Source of the DNA: Baylisascaris procyonis
Taxonomy: Eukaryota > Nematoda > Chromadorea > Rhabditida > Ascarididae
Assembly: GCA_037389465.1 (NCBI GenBank)
Contig: JAZARR010000082.1
Location: 2,778,501-2,842,500 of the forward strand
Length of the DNA stretch: 64,000 nt
Direction: 5' to 3'
Shown here: positions 17,812 to 31,800 of the stretch, in pieces
Layout: each line of letters starts with the position of its first letter
How positions within the stretch are numbered: position 1 is the first letter of the stretch
The notes under the pieces: model-generated
What the model was told of the DNA's origin: nothing
Database searches by the model: none
The model's input: only the letters and a program-made list of their open reading frames with translations
Program-made: the position numbers and the translations under genes

Positions 17812-19880
17812 CCTAAGCGGATATGGACTTACAGGTAAAATTGTTCGAAATGTAAGCTGTTGAGACGCTCTCAAGCTTGTTTCAAAGCTTTCGACAACAT
17901 TTTGCCTGAAAAAAATAAATGTGAGAATTAAAATTTCATCGCAAAAATTCAAATGCTAAAACAGCTAAATCATCAACCCCTCAGAAAAAACTTGACATAT
18001 TAATTTCCTATACCCGTTTTTCGTCTCTTTACATAACGAAGAAAAAGCATTGCAATATCTCAATAATTCAAGTTGCTTATAATTTATTTGTAAGATGCTA
18101 TGTCTTATATTTTACTTATACGTCCGTGTTATAGCGATATCTTTTATTTGTATATGCAAAATCTAAAAAAATATATATACATATATCTCAAATAATCAAG
18201 AATATAAGGTTTATATTAAGAAGATGGGATGCTTTGCAGTTGTTCTGCTTCCTCACTCCCCCCCCTCCCTCGATGTCACTGATTATAGATTTTCACGACT
18301 AGCCAAGCTAAGAGAAGCAATAAAATTACTACAACGAATGCTTTAGAAATATCTAAATTTTCCATCATTGACAACAAAACATATGTTCATAACTCGCAAG
18401 TCCCAGGATGAGCCTAGTAGCTGTTACTTTGGCTATGAACGGTATTGTAGTTGACCCGTCCCCACTGATATTTATTTACTGTTACACATCAATGAAACAA
18501 AAAAAAAACTGATAAAAATGGCCTAATTCATTTGGAGAAGAGATATTTAAATAACAAATATTACAGTCAATATTATTCAGTTTTATTAATTTAAGAGTAA
18601 TCTATAAAAAGAATAGCAAATGTAGAAGAAAAGCCTGAAAAGTGAGATAATCGTGACGATTAATTTCTATGGTGCCGAATATGGAGATAAGAATGCCGAC
18701 CATTTCCTAATTCTTGAAAATTCCATCGTGTTTAGATCAAAAAATTTAACCTGCTCATCTTTTGAGGCCCACATACCTGGATGTGCCTCCTTTCCTCCTC
18801 CTTCTCGCCCTCCCCCCATTGGTTTGATAGATATCTTACTAAATATAACAATAAAATCTTTAACCAGTAAATAAACCAGAAATGAGAGAATAATAAAAAA
18901 AAAGTAAACTAATTGCAAATTATGAAATAAAATATATAAATGAACATGAAGTAAAAGGGAATATGAGATCAATGAGAAAAATATAGGTTCGTTTATTTAT
19001 CAAGCAATTAAATCAATAATCGATGAATGAATTTTTTCGTAGCATAGTGCATCTAACAAAAAAAAAAAAACCGATTGCGAATAACTCGACTGACCGAATA
19101 TTAGATTAGTATGCAAATAATTGGCTATTGAATAAACACGAAAATACAAATAATCCAATTATTGTGTAGTGCATTTCACACTTATGACAGGTGAAGTCTC
19201 ACCTGTTTTCTTGAAAAATTCAAAAATTATTTTCATTGAAATTGTTTTATTTCGATTGTCGTACCTATCGAAAGTCGTTTACCGATTAAAAAAGCACTCT
19301 CAAAAGTATAATTTAACTTGCACTTCAACTAGAAATGGAATATTAGGAACTAAATTTAGAAAAAAAATTTTTTATTCATTGTTTTCATCTTCGTCCATTG
19401 AGTGAATAAGATATATTTATTAATGAGGCAATAATTAATGCTTTGATAAGAAATTCAGAGAACTTAAACCTTTTGTGGTTGGGTTTATTTTTATACTTTG
19501 ACTGTTTGAGATTTGCTGACATCATACATTTGTTTTCTTTCGTTCATTTGGTTTCTTTAGTTTTTTGGTTTCGTTTCTTTCGGTAATTCTTTTTTTCAAT
19601 TGCTGTCTATTAGAGATCCATTAATGAAATATCTTTGAATATATCCTAGAGATATTATTCTAATTTTTATCTTTCATCTTTATTGGTGAGAATGGAGAAT
19701 TCCTTTTGAATGACCAAAAAAATTTAGGACAAGAAATTGCATTGTGCAATTTGCAATTAGCAATTCGAATACTGTGCAAAATTTAGCTGCTATAGTCGAT
19801 AAAGTGATTTCTTAATTTGTCATCGCTACAGTATGCTATCTGCGCATCAACAATCACTTTATAACATTTCAAAATTTGAA

Positions 19881-19910
19881 TGACGTGACGTGACTGCAAC
19901 ATATAAATAC
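19881..19910 (+). promoter_or_regulatory. Candidate core promoter (CRE-like plus TATA)
   Basis: Two overlapping TGACGTGA-like boxes are followed by TATAAATA at 19902-19909. They sit next to the point where plus-strand composition changes from A-rich to T/G-rich. It could start the TFIIA transcription unit. The distance to the first supported coding exon is about 8.9 kb, so this is speculative. Confidence 0.28.
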
Positions 19911-20015
19911 GCAGAGGCGTGGCGTTGCGTCCACATGAGAGGGATGGATGCAGCATATGGGACGTTGGGTGGTTGTTCGATCGCTTTGCTCTGCTTAGGT
20001 TTGCGGTGGTTTATG

Positions 20016-20195
20016 ACGGGGTTAAGTCAAGTTATGAGAGGTCTTAGGAGAGTATAAAGTTTAAAGTAAAGAAAAATTAAGGTATGAAATCAGATGGGTA
20101 AGGTTTAAAATCAGACCTAAGTGGGTTGGTGCTCTTAAGGTTTAAAGTCAGGTTAAGAGAGGTTTAAAGATGTCTAAGTGGATTGGTGCGTTTGC
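20016..20195 (+). repeat. Degenerate tandem repeat
   Basis: Variants of aggtttaaagtcaggttaag and ctaagtgggttggtgc recur several times over about 180 bases with irregular spacing. Confidence 0.6.
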
Positions 20196-20662
20196 AGGCT
20201 GGTATTGCTGCCAGGTGATACTAAATTATTTGAAGTGCTGGCTATTCTAGCTTGCTGTGTATTTCTTAGTGGAAAACCCAAACGGATGCGTACGTACCAT
20301 CTTTAAATGCTTTAGACCAAGCTGAAAGCTTCAAGTTGTTTTCTCGGACACGTTACTGCTTCCGAATGCAACTTTGCGAACATTGTTTTTCCTGTGTTTT
20401 TAGAGGGCAGAGAAAACGTTTAACCTAGAGTTGTTAGCGTTATACGAGGTTTTCTGCGGCTTTTTTGTGGTACTATTTTTTAGTTCGTGTGTAAACAGTG
20501 TTGAGGTTTTTCCCATATCATATAAAATGCAAGGGAGTTTTAAACTTAGCCGCGGAGTCTTAGCTACAGATTGTTAAATTATAATGAAATCATTGCTGGT
20601 AATTGATGTGGTCACAGCATCACTTGCCTGCAGTTGCATAAAATCAAATTGAAATGAGTTGT

Positions 20663-20682
20663 GGGGGGGGGGGGGGGGGGGG
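20663..20682 (+). repeat. G20 homopolymer
   Basis: Twenty consecutive G followed by tggaggggaaggg, a strong G-quadruplex candidate in a non-coding stretch. Confidence 0.95.
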
Positions 20683-23600
20683 TGGAGGGGAAGGGAGGCT
20701 AAGGGCCATGTAACTTTCGGTAAATGTAAAGCTTTCGTATTTCTTTTAAGCATTTATAATTCAAAATTTCCAGGATGAGGCTTTCCAGAATTTCTCTAAA
20801 ATTTTGTGTAAAAGTTTTTCATATGCATTAAAATAGAGGTGTAATGGCCTCCTAAGCTGGGCAATTCCAGTAACTAAAGAACGATCCATCCGCTTACGTC
20901 ACCAGAAAGCTGCTTGAAGTTTTGCAACTACATTTTTTTGTCGTCCAGTTCTTTGCAGCCATTATTATGTTTAGGGAAACGAGTTGTTATGATCTGTAGA
21001 AAGAGGTCATTTTACTCGCATGGGTTTTTTAAAAGCGTTCAATTCATGAACGGCGAAGCTGATGATAAAGGGGAGTAGATCGTTCTAAGAGTTCCCTCCC
21101 CACTTGCATCCCCTCCCCCCTTTCCATTAATTCCCTATCTCTCTCTCCTATTTTCGGTGCTTTGAATGATTAAGAAGAGAATAGGGTCGTTACGAAGGTT
21201 CTTGACATCAGCTACCAGTGCACCTTTCCTCATCCCCCTTCTGACCTAGTTGCTGACCGACATTTCCGTTGCATTAACGCTAGCAGAAGTGATGTGTTCT
21301 ACAGTATTGTTACTTTTAGTCGGTTTTCGTTTTCCCAAATATCAACCATGAGGATGATTCGCAATTCACTTCTCCAATAGTTCAGCTCTCTTCAAATCTT
21401 TAGCGTTCACCCTTTATTATTTAAAAAAACGTTCCAATAGTAAATTGGTAACAATATATTGCGAGATCGCTGTATATAGCAGCGTTTTAATGTTAAGGCG
21501 CTAAGAAATTTTTGCTGATTTTCTTTACCGTTCTTGATGTCATCTTTTTTACCACACATTATGGCTTGGATGTTAGAATTGCTCGGTATAATTAACGATT
21601 TTTGAATTGAGCTATAGTTTTCTTCTCGAATAATTAATCGCTTAATAAAATACCAATAAACAACCCATTTGAAGAAATTTCATTGAACTTTGAAGCACAA
21701 AAAAACTTGTTGTATCTTAAATGAGAAGATTTGCAACAGATGTTTGCTGTGCACACGTTTTTTTTTTTTCGAATAGTTTCCGCCTCATTTCAAATATCGC
21801 ATCTGAAAGTTTTCTGACGCACACATCCAGGACAATCGTTTGTGGTAAGGAAAATGGATGGGAAAAGCGATTTGATACATTTCTGCTCATCTATTGTTTC
21901 CTAACTCGAAAAAGATGTATGTAGGTGGAAAAGTTGTAAGGATAGTAAGTTGAAAATGATGCTTATGTGAATGAAATGACTTATATTTTATTACACTTTT
22001 CACGCTGCTTGTACGTTTGTATGTCTTTGTATCGTTTATTCGCTGACAAGTAAACAGCTGTGGAAACGAAGTTTAGTTAACACGATTTGCATCTTCGATG
22101 AATCTTAATGAGATTTAATTTCCGATTGGATTACGTCTTTTATAGAATCTTGAAAGTGCTATGATTCTTTTATGGGAGCCGTATTTACTGAAGTATTAAA
22201 ATGCAGCCGGCTGGTCGGTTGAGCTGGATGCAAATAAAAAAGCCAGTTGGTAAATTGTTGACTTGTTTGATCGAATAAAATTTTTACTTTTTTAATGTAG
22301 GGCCCGAATAGGTGTTCTAATAGCACTGGCTAAATTCTTTTTCCCTTACTAACATTGAGAGGTTTTATTATTTCTGAAATTCGGAGAGAAATTAGCTATT
22401 TTTGCATATTTCTAATTATGCAGCCGATTGTTGTAGAAAGTTGCTGCCCACTTGTGCTATTATGGAACAAGTTAGAAAAGGTGTTGGATGATAGTAAAGG
22501 AGATGCTTGGTGGTAATATATTTAATTAAACGTAAATATGAGAGGTTACTATGATGTTCTTGACTTTTATCTTTTTTGTTTCAACTTGACTTTTGCTTGA
22601 TTCGGAAATTAGAGATAATAAAGGTAGTCACTATCGCAAGTCCGGTCCGAACAAATGTTAGTAGATGCGCTGTTTTATATCATCTATATGCAGTTAGTAA
22701 TGTTTTGAAAAGATCTGTTTAAGGAAATTTGTTGTTTGATTAGTAGAAACTTTAAAAAAAAAACTTATTGTTATGATGAGGCTGTCAAATTTTTCTATTT
22801 GTTTAATTAATTTATTCATCGATAATATTTTCATAAAATTTCATTTTCTTATTTTTCCGTTTTCTCAAAATTTTCTTTGAAAATTTTTCCGCTCACTTTC
22901 TCAAGGTTCTTGGAAGAAATTTTGAGAAAATTCTCGCCGACATTTTGCAATTTTTTTAATTTACAATTTTTTTTTTCTGTCAAGGTAGATTTAGACAATC
23001 AAAACTTTCTACTTCTATTCGTAATCGTTGAAGCAATTGTTAAGTATCTATTATCATGCAGAATCAACTATTTCGTTTTTTTTAGTTGTTGAAGTTTCTA
23101 TTAGATTTCAAATTTATCTATTTCTGTGCATTTATATTTTATTGTATCGAAAAATATGCTATTTTCTTTTCCTCATTTAATGAGTTTATTTATATTACTT
23201 TGCGTCCTCTATTTCTGTTATAAACGAATACACCAAATATTCATCTTCTGAAAAACTTTATTCGAAACGTTGTGTAATGTTTGCCATTTCAGTGGTGGGT
23301 GACTCATCGTAAATAATTCAATCGAAGATTGCCAACCAAAACGACGAAAAGTTGAACGATGACACAGCAACAGACAGGCCATTCGATAGTAAGTTTTCAC
23401 CTTCTTAATGCTTTTTCATCTATAACTCCGTAACAGTAATATGTTTGAACTGAATAACGCTTTTTTTTTAAAAAATATTCTAGCCTATTAATATAAACTA
23501 ATTAAACAAATTAATATAGAGTTTTGTTACAAGAAAAATTTGGAGTGATTTGCAGTTTAAGCAAAGGGGGTATAGCAGACAGCATTTTTATAGTTTTGTG

Positions 23601-26600
23601 TTGGATGAATCCATACGAATGGAGATTCAGCAATTTGAGTTATGAATGCAGAAAAATTAAGCTACAGAATTTATAGTGAAATGTTTGATGCCTCATTGCT
23701 ATATTCGTTGTTTTTAGTATCATTGAATGTATTGATATCGCTTTGATATTCATTGACGCATATAGTCGTGAACTTGTAATATTAGATGTCTATATATCTG
23801 TAATATATATTATTCGTTGTGTTCGTTCCATCCCTTTTTTTTTTTCATTTGCCGTTTCGTTTGCACATTTTCTAAGCGTTGAAGTGGTGCTTTTGCTTTT
23901 TTTGCTTCTGTTTTAGCATCGGTCTTTGATTAAAAATTGAAATGAAAGAGAAACGCATTACTGAGGTTACAGAGATTGTTATGTAACTCGTTCAAATTAT
24001 CTGCCTCTAGCAGTAAGGTTATAAGGTGTGATCTAACCAACTTACTGCTCCCCCTCTCCCCACCTTCTATTCTCCCCTACCCTTTGCGCTTTTTTCCAGT
24101 GGGGGTTGCTCATGGATGATGCGAGTGCAATAGGCTGGGATTTGTTTTTTAAGTCGATGTGAAGGGGCATGTGCACCGTCTGTGATCAGTTTATATTCAG
24201 TTTCCATTGAGCGTCGTTCACATTTACATTTTGAGGTTGTTTATTTCGATGGCGTTTTACTGCGGAGTGCTACTGCATTCTTTGCAACACGGCTGGCACT
24301 AATTTAGAGTGGAATTCAGTTTACTTTTGTTTAACAGATTAATGTCATAAAATTTTTGATTTAGGTTACGTGAGTTGCTACCTCTGCTAACGAATGGATG
24401 ATCTATCTGATCAACTTACTGAGATTTTTTTTAAACTTATCGTCGTCAATTTCACATCTTTACGAGTTTCTTTTCCTGTGAAATTTGCATGTTTGCAAAT
24501 ATCAATTTGCATATTTGTGAGTTACTTCCTTTCGAAATTTTGCATTGATTTATGTGTTTTGAATATTCTTTTTTTTTTGGATAACCTGTGCTCCGCCGGC
24601 AGTATTCATGCGTAAAAATGCACTGAGCAGTTTGCATTGATGATGAGATGCGCGACAGCAAAGTGCAGCAGCAAACCTGCAAAGGTGCGTGCATTTAACG
24701 AAAGCAAGCTGTAGGCGTAATAAGTGGTGCGCGGCCAGCTGTGATTTCATCAGCAATTGCTGCTCACGTTTTCGTGCAAAAGAACGCTTTGCATTTGCTC
24801 CCACTACCTTTTGACTCCTTATTAACTCATTCAGTGATTGCGGGGGGAGGTGCGAGGTGGGGAATGTTCTCGGCAGTATCTAATGCGGTAGGTGTGTCTG
24901 ATGCAGTGATTCGAATTTGCTTGTACTTAAAAATGTATTCATTCATCAGTTAGTCATGTGAGTCTCAAGAATTCTGCCAAAGTTCGTGTAAAATGAAATA
25001 GCGTGACGCATGTGTCTGCGGGTTCGATGCATTTTGCCAGTGGGGTCGGCAGCTTTTTTCTGAACTAAGCGCATGCAAATTTTTGATCCTTGCGCATATT
25101 TTTATTTCGGTATCAGTTTTTATGTTAAGAAGTAAAAAGTAAATTAGGATTTAGTTTATGTTACCGGGTAAGTTTTAATATAAGATCGTGACGATGCTGG
25201 TCAAACAAATTGAATATGTTCATAAATGACAAATATTAGTCAGCTAGGTGTATGTGATATGATAACACGGTTTTTTTTTCTGATAGTCTCAGGTTATCAG
25301 TGATTATTTGCTTTTCAGCGCTAAATCGCAGCGGAAGAAAACTGTATTTTGCGAGTTATGGAAATGCGTAATTAATGTAAAATTTTAGCTGAATATTTAT
25401 ATCATCTTTCGATTGTTTTATACTATTTTAATAGTGTTTTGTGAATAGGTTATGAAATATTTGTGATCATATTTCTAAAAAATATTGCGATGAAATTTGC
25501 ATAAGAGTCAACGTTTGCAAGTTTTCGATGTGGAGAACTTTTTTTTTCCTTAAATACTCCAAGCAAAAGTGTGGTTATTCTTTTTCTTATTTTGCTTCTC
25601 CCTCTCCCCCCCCCCTCCCTCCCCCCACCCCTCTCCCTTCTGTTTCAAAGTTTACCAGAATTTTTTGTTTTTGCATATCCTCAGATTAAGTAGAGCATTT
25701 AATTCATATATGTTCATCAGAGTATTCATAATATTTGGCGGTAAGTACTTTTCGTAAAGAATACCTAAAAGAAAACGATGATGCTGATCACTAATATGTT
25801 TCCATTAATATATGATTGTTTTTAGAAACACAAGGTTGTTTGAAGAAACCTTAGCGCTTCTACAGTGAAAGCATAGTATTTCGTAAAGAATTCGAGTTGG
25901 AATTATGCAAAATTTGGCCATGATCTGACAAATTTACAATTGTTGGGCTCTTTGATGTGCTGTAGTGTTGTTCCACAGGCAGCAGTATTCATTGAATATA
26001 AATATAAGTTGGCATACGTTTTTTTAAATTTTTCTCTACTGCATTTTGCATTGTTTTATTTGTGAGGGAAAGATACGCATTTAATGATGGATAGTCGTGT
26101 TTATAAAACGAGATTTGGTTTTCTTAAGCATCTATGTTGATTTCAGTGCTACTTTTCATTTTTTCTCAATGCGCACATACTGCATTGTGTGGATGTGAAT
26201 ACACAGACAGCGGGAAGAGTCTGTGTGTTTATGCGAGGATGTGCAAAACTTGATTTTTGAACACATAGACGAGATGTCATTTTTTATTACGAAAATATTC
26301 TATTTTCTTCTTTGAAAATTTTTGATTGAAATCTTCTTCTTATCAGTTGTTCAATTATACCTGTTTTTTCTTCATTGTTATGCATTCATTGCTCATATAT
26401 ATTGTTGCTATTTTTTATTTCGTTGCATTCTTTATGTCGCAAGCTTTTATAGTTGTAGTTTCAGAGCATTTATTTTTGTGAGTGTTCAGGTGTGTGTCTT
26501 TGTGCCAAATGGTGATGTGCAAATATGGAAACAACCTGCATCGATATTTCCGAATTGTGCACTTTGTTGGTTATTTTTAAGAAGACGTGTTATACTTTTC

Positions 26601-28783
26601 ATTACAAAATTTCGACTTACCTTGATTGGAAAATTCATGTCGCATGTTTATAAGTGGGTTCGAGTAATTGTACCTATGAATGGTGCCATTCTTAGTTTAT
26701 AATTAAAGATTAGTTTGTCACATTTGTATGCTGCTGTGGGGTAATTCACATCTAGTATAAGTATAAAAAGCAGAATAAATCTTAGTGGAATTAAATATTA
26801 TGCTTCATTCTCCAGGTATTCGAAGTATTTGCTAGACAAAGATCTCATAGTTGATTGCTTGTACGTGTTGCGTTTATCTTTAAATACCCTCTGAGGTTCC
26901 CTTCTTTGTCTGTTCCTCTTCCTCTCTATGATTATTCGTCTCTCCCTCTAATCTAATTGGCACTTTATATCTCACTATTTTCCTGGCTGATTCTTTCGAT
27001 AAACTTGTTTGATAGATCAGGCATGTAACACCTTTCAAGAAAATCGTTTTTGGCAAATCTGTTGTTCTTTTAGCTTATTACCTATACTCATTAATTGTAG
27101 TTTAAATTTGTGAAATGAAAGAAAAAAGCAAAGTTCTCATCTGAAATAGTTTCATAGCGTAGTCGATGGAATATGAAATGGTAATTCACCATATGGTTGA
27201 TGAGGAATTGCTAAAATGACATTTTTCTGGATTCGATTATTGTAAGAAAAGAGACGAGGGAGGGAATATGTCTTGAAGTGTTTAAGCTGTGACGGTGGAG
27301 TTATTTGAATTATCAGATAGATTAATTCATGGAAATAAGAATATAAGACCCTGTTGAAGAGATTTTTCTAGATAATAAAGAAGAGACGTTTTTTTGTTAG
27401 TGATCTTTTTTGTACAATGTCCCTTATAAACGATAGCCTCATCGAATGGTTGGCCGCAAAGTTGGCAGCAATAAGATGTTGATAAATAGATAATATAATT
27501 CTAAAGCTAAACGATCAACTGTTGCTAAAATGTCGTGTTCGTATCCGAATTTCTTGATTATTTAATGGATTTTGTGATCGTAAAATTTTTATAAACTCCG
27601 GAGCCACTGACAGAGGGAGAGAAACATTGTGAGTGAAATATAGGGGTTGTCATTTGTGCGTTGAAATGCACTAATGTGGGCAGAGGAGTTGATTTTTGGC
27701 TTTTACGAACGCATTGCTCGAAAATTTATGTAAACGGGTTGTTAGAATGATGTTATTGCCTGTCGACGAATCAGCAGGCGTGCAACCGCTGAGGAAAGGG
27801 CATAGCGGCGTTTTGCAATTGTTGCCAGCGCTTTCAATTTTGTTTTTAGTTATTGTAGAGGGGTCGAAAATTTTTGATGCAGTTTAACACATGATGCTTT
27901 TAATATCTAGTCTCTAGAATATCTAATATTGAGGTAGCATAATTTATTAGCTTGGAGCACCTGAGCAGTTATATTACTATTTTCCAGGTTTCACATTTTA
28001 GAGCGGTTGTGATGCTTTGCGTTATTATCACTTTTATCGGAAGCATAGTATCATGTTGTATTTGCTTCTTGCGTTTTTTCGACTTATTTAACGTATTGTG
28101 TCGTATCGGGTGTTTTATTGTACAGTTCCATATACTACGCACTGTTATATATATTGTTATATCTTGTTTTGTGTTATATGTTATTACAGCTGTGTTATAA
28201 TTAGCAGGGCTAAATTGAACAGCGTGTTGTTTTTCTGTTGATTTCAATATGCTGCATCAAACTGAGTTTCTTCAAACTGTTTTATTATAATGCGTTGTTC
28301 TTTGGTTCACTTTGCTGTACTCTGATGTTCATGATGTTTCTAGCACACGTTCCGTCGTTTTGCATCGTTGCTGAATTTTTCGAAGTGGGAATTATTTGTA
28401 CTATGAGAGGTGGTTTGCAGCGTGGTGTATCCGATATTCGATATTTTTCTTTTTTTTTGCATCCATATCGACTCTTAAAAAGCGTTCACTTATGGTGGTA
28501 TACGTTATGTGGCATTAACGATAAGTGCAGTTGATTTGCATCGCAGCAATCACAGTTTTGTGGACTTATGTTCATGGCTGAATTTATTTTCATATGTTAT
28601 TTGATGATGGATGAGGCTTGATTTATGCGAGTGCAATAAATCAATTTGAAAACTACACTGTCATGTTAGGTGATTGTTGAATTGCTTAGTAATCTGTTGG
28701 AGTTCGTTTCAGTAATTTTGTATGAAATTTTAATAGAAATTAAACAAATAAAGTAAATTTTTTTCTATGATATTGAATTTTAG

Positions 28784-28885
28784 GCCGATATCTACAAAGG
28801 TGTAATTAACGATGTGATCAGTCAAGTAAAAGAGGCGTTTCTTGACGAAAATGTTGATGTTGACGTTCTTCAACAACTGAAAAAG
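28784..28885 (+). CDS. GTF2A1: TFIIA large subunit, exon with N-terminal helices
   Basis: Acceptor ttttag, donor gttagc, 34 codons, phase 0. ADIYKGVINDVISQVKEAFL and DENVDVDVLQQLKK match the first helices of TFIIA alpha. The start codon must be on an earlier exon, since no in-frame ATG lies in or just before this one. Confidence 0.96.
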
Positions 28886-31800
28886 GTTAGCGCACTTATT
28901 CGATGAACAGATGCGAAGTCATAAAATATATATTTATTACGCGGTTTTATTTATTTATTTTTATACAAAATGTTTCAGAAGTTGTCGTGGTCTATATGGA
29001 AGATTCCTATAATCATTAAGCTAGTTTGGAGGGATCAAATTCAGAATTGCCTCTTGTAGCATGATTAAAGCTTTAGCTAATACGCGTGAGGTACAAGGTC
29101 ATCAGAAGGAAAATCTTCGTCCAAAAATTTCTTTTTATTTCCGCATAAATTTTTTATCCGCTTACAACGAAGGCTATTGATCAGTTAAGATATGCCATTA
29201 ATATCGTGCAGATGGGCGATATTGAAATGGTGCAAGCTTATAAGCTCTCAGCCCTCAGCCCGGTTTTTAATTCATTTGGGCTGTTGTAGAGATTGTTTCC
29301 TGCAAGGTGTGGTCAGTGATTTTTTTTTCGGTTTTTGCAACTGCGTTTGCTAATTTCGGTAATTATGTGCATTTGTCACAAATTCTGGTGGTTGAATATG
29401 CATACGCAAAGCCAAATTTCATTCATTCTTCAAATTCATAGGCACACACAAATTTTTAATTTTGCTCGATTAGTTGAAATTGCGCCGACTGTTGTTATTG
29501 TAGCAGGTGTTGAGCATTTCATAGAAGGAGCGGAAGAGGTGTGGTTTTGATATGCGCGGCGTATTTAGGAATATTCTGTTTTTCGAAAACTTGGTTGTTT
29601 TTTTTTTCTAAAAGCAATGCTGGGTTGATTTTTTCCCCATTTTTATGTAGAACAAAAGCTGGCAGTGCAGCGGCAGTATGCTTGTGTTATTAAAGTACAT
29701 GGGTAGAGAGATGTACGCAACATTTAGCTGGAATTTATATTTGATATAGTGGGAAGTAATACTAGCGCACTTCTATTATTATTTTTTTTAAAGCTATGAT
29801 TGGCCAACATTTCAAAGTGATGTTGCGTGACACGCTCGAGTTTTATTACTCGGTTTGTGATTTTAGGAATGGGAGGACAAGCTGATGGCAAGTGGGAGTG
29901 TGGATTTGGAAGGGACGAAACCGGTTGCACCTCCTCCAATACGTCAAATGAAGCCAGCACATGTGATGGCAGCGCCACAGGCGATCCCTGCTGGGAGTAC
30001 AGTGCGAATAGCGCAAGGTGGACAGGTATGGCTCTTTTAAATTCTAATATCTGTCTCCGTCAGGCGAATTAGCATAAGTTAGTAACTGCGATCGTGAAAC
30101 GGTGTTCATTGGTAAATGTTCAACCATTATTGTGTTATTACCGAGGAACGCAAGCACTACAGTGGGATTCAAAAGGCTAGTAAGCCAGTATGGGTAAAGC
30201 AGTCTATTTCATGCAGCTGAATTGTTTGTTTTTTTATTTTGGTTTAAAGTAGCTGCACATAAATACCTCTCAATAGGAAAGGGGGCATTTATGGGCAGCT
30301 ACTTTGAGAGGAGGAGTTATTGACCACCTATCGCTGCTAAGAACTATTTATTCATGTTAAATTCCTCTTATATATGTCGTTTCTCTAGGGAAGTCTTCTT
30401 CGGCGAAAGAATAAGCGTAGATGAGCTTGCCTCACACTAATATCTGAGCTTTGAACGATTGCGACTTGCATTGACAAACATGAGGTGAAAATGCGTTGCC
30501 TTTTCCTTTCTTGCTCTCTATACTTTCGTTCGTTGTAATTTCAGTATAAACGATTTTGAAGCCTACAAGCAGAGGAAAACTGGAATTTTGCTGAGCAGAC
30601 TTCCGTTGAAATGCTAATTGTGCATTAATAACAGATGAACTCAGCTTTGCTAGTCGTGAACCGGTTTCGTTGATCTAGATGTTAATTGTAGGTGACGGAA
30701 GATATGATTGTTAGGGGGATGAAGCCGTCGTTTTATTGTATTTTCGGTGTTATTTTGGTTGGGTACCTTCTTTCGGTATTAAATTGCTATACTTCCAGCA
30801 CATTCTGGTGCAACAAACTGGTCCTCCACAGATGGGTCAACCAGCAGCAATGGTGATGCAAGCGGCGGCAGCACAGCCTATACAAAGACCTGTCCAGCAG
30901 GTGCAGTATATTAGTGCAAGTACTCTGCCGATCACCGCTGATCCAAATGCGCTCTCGCAGGTGGTACAAGTTCAACAGGTAATTTTTTTCGTCTAATTTT
31001 TCGAAGGTGTTAATGCGTTTATTTATTTGTTTATTTATGTGCGTGTAGGCGTGAAGAGTCATGTTTTAGCGAGGCAACAGGCATTCTGAAGCAGGAATGT
31101 TCGGTTTCAAGGATGATTATTGCTCATTTATTTGAGTGATTTTGTAATTAGTGCTAACAAACGAAAGTTAGTGTAACACCTAGCGTGCGTTCATTGGACA
31201 GCTGCGTAGTTGGTTGACGTTACTGGCTTAAGTGAGCTTGACAACGAAATGCAGGTATCAAAAAGTTTGGGAAGTCTTATCTCATTGTACTCTTCGCGTT
31301 CACGTGCTTTCGACAATCGATCTGCTAAACTCATAGGCAGTTTGCAAAGAAGAGGACCGCCCTTGCAGGTCTGTTGGGATGCCATCTTCGTTGCAACATG
31401 AAAACGAAAAAAAAATTTTATTCTTTTATATGAAGTTTTTGAGTGGAAGTCTTAGGAAATGAAGGAGAGGGAAGGCTAAACATGCCCGAAAAGTTTTCTT
31501 CAGGTAATTAGTCTCATTTTTCTACCTTGTCTCACTTTCAGCGTCAACAGTTAGGCCAGGGTGCGCCACAGACAATATCGGCGATTCCATCTGGAATGAT
31601 AGCATTCCAGCCTGGTCAAGGGGCGCGTATCATTCAGCAGGGTGGACAGCAGTATCTCATGCATAGTATGCTGCTTTCCTTTTTGTTTAATTGTATAAAA
31701 TGTTTATGTTCAAGCAAGTTGTATCTTTTGCTGCTATTCGGCGGCTCGATCGGCGACCACCCGGAATGGGTTTTAATACAATTACTTTTTTGTCCTACTC

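Larger units (their letters stand above)
19911..28783 (+). other. T/G-rich non-coding stretch, perhaps TFIIA 5' UTR and first intron
   Basis: No phase-consistent exons were found. The plus strand is T- and G-rich, like the introns of the TFIIA gene, so much of it may be first intron. The missing TFIIA start codon exon should lie here, and I could not pick it among many short ATG-to-GT candidates. Confidence 0.4.

Noticed and set aside
26322..26702. 126-codon hydrophobic plus-strand frame
   Set aside because: The hydrophobicity follows from T-rich sequence. No helix pattern or conserved motif, and it probably lies in the TFIIA first intron.
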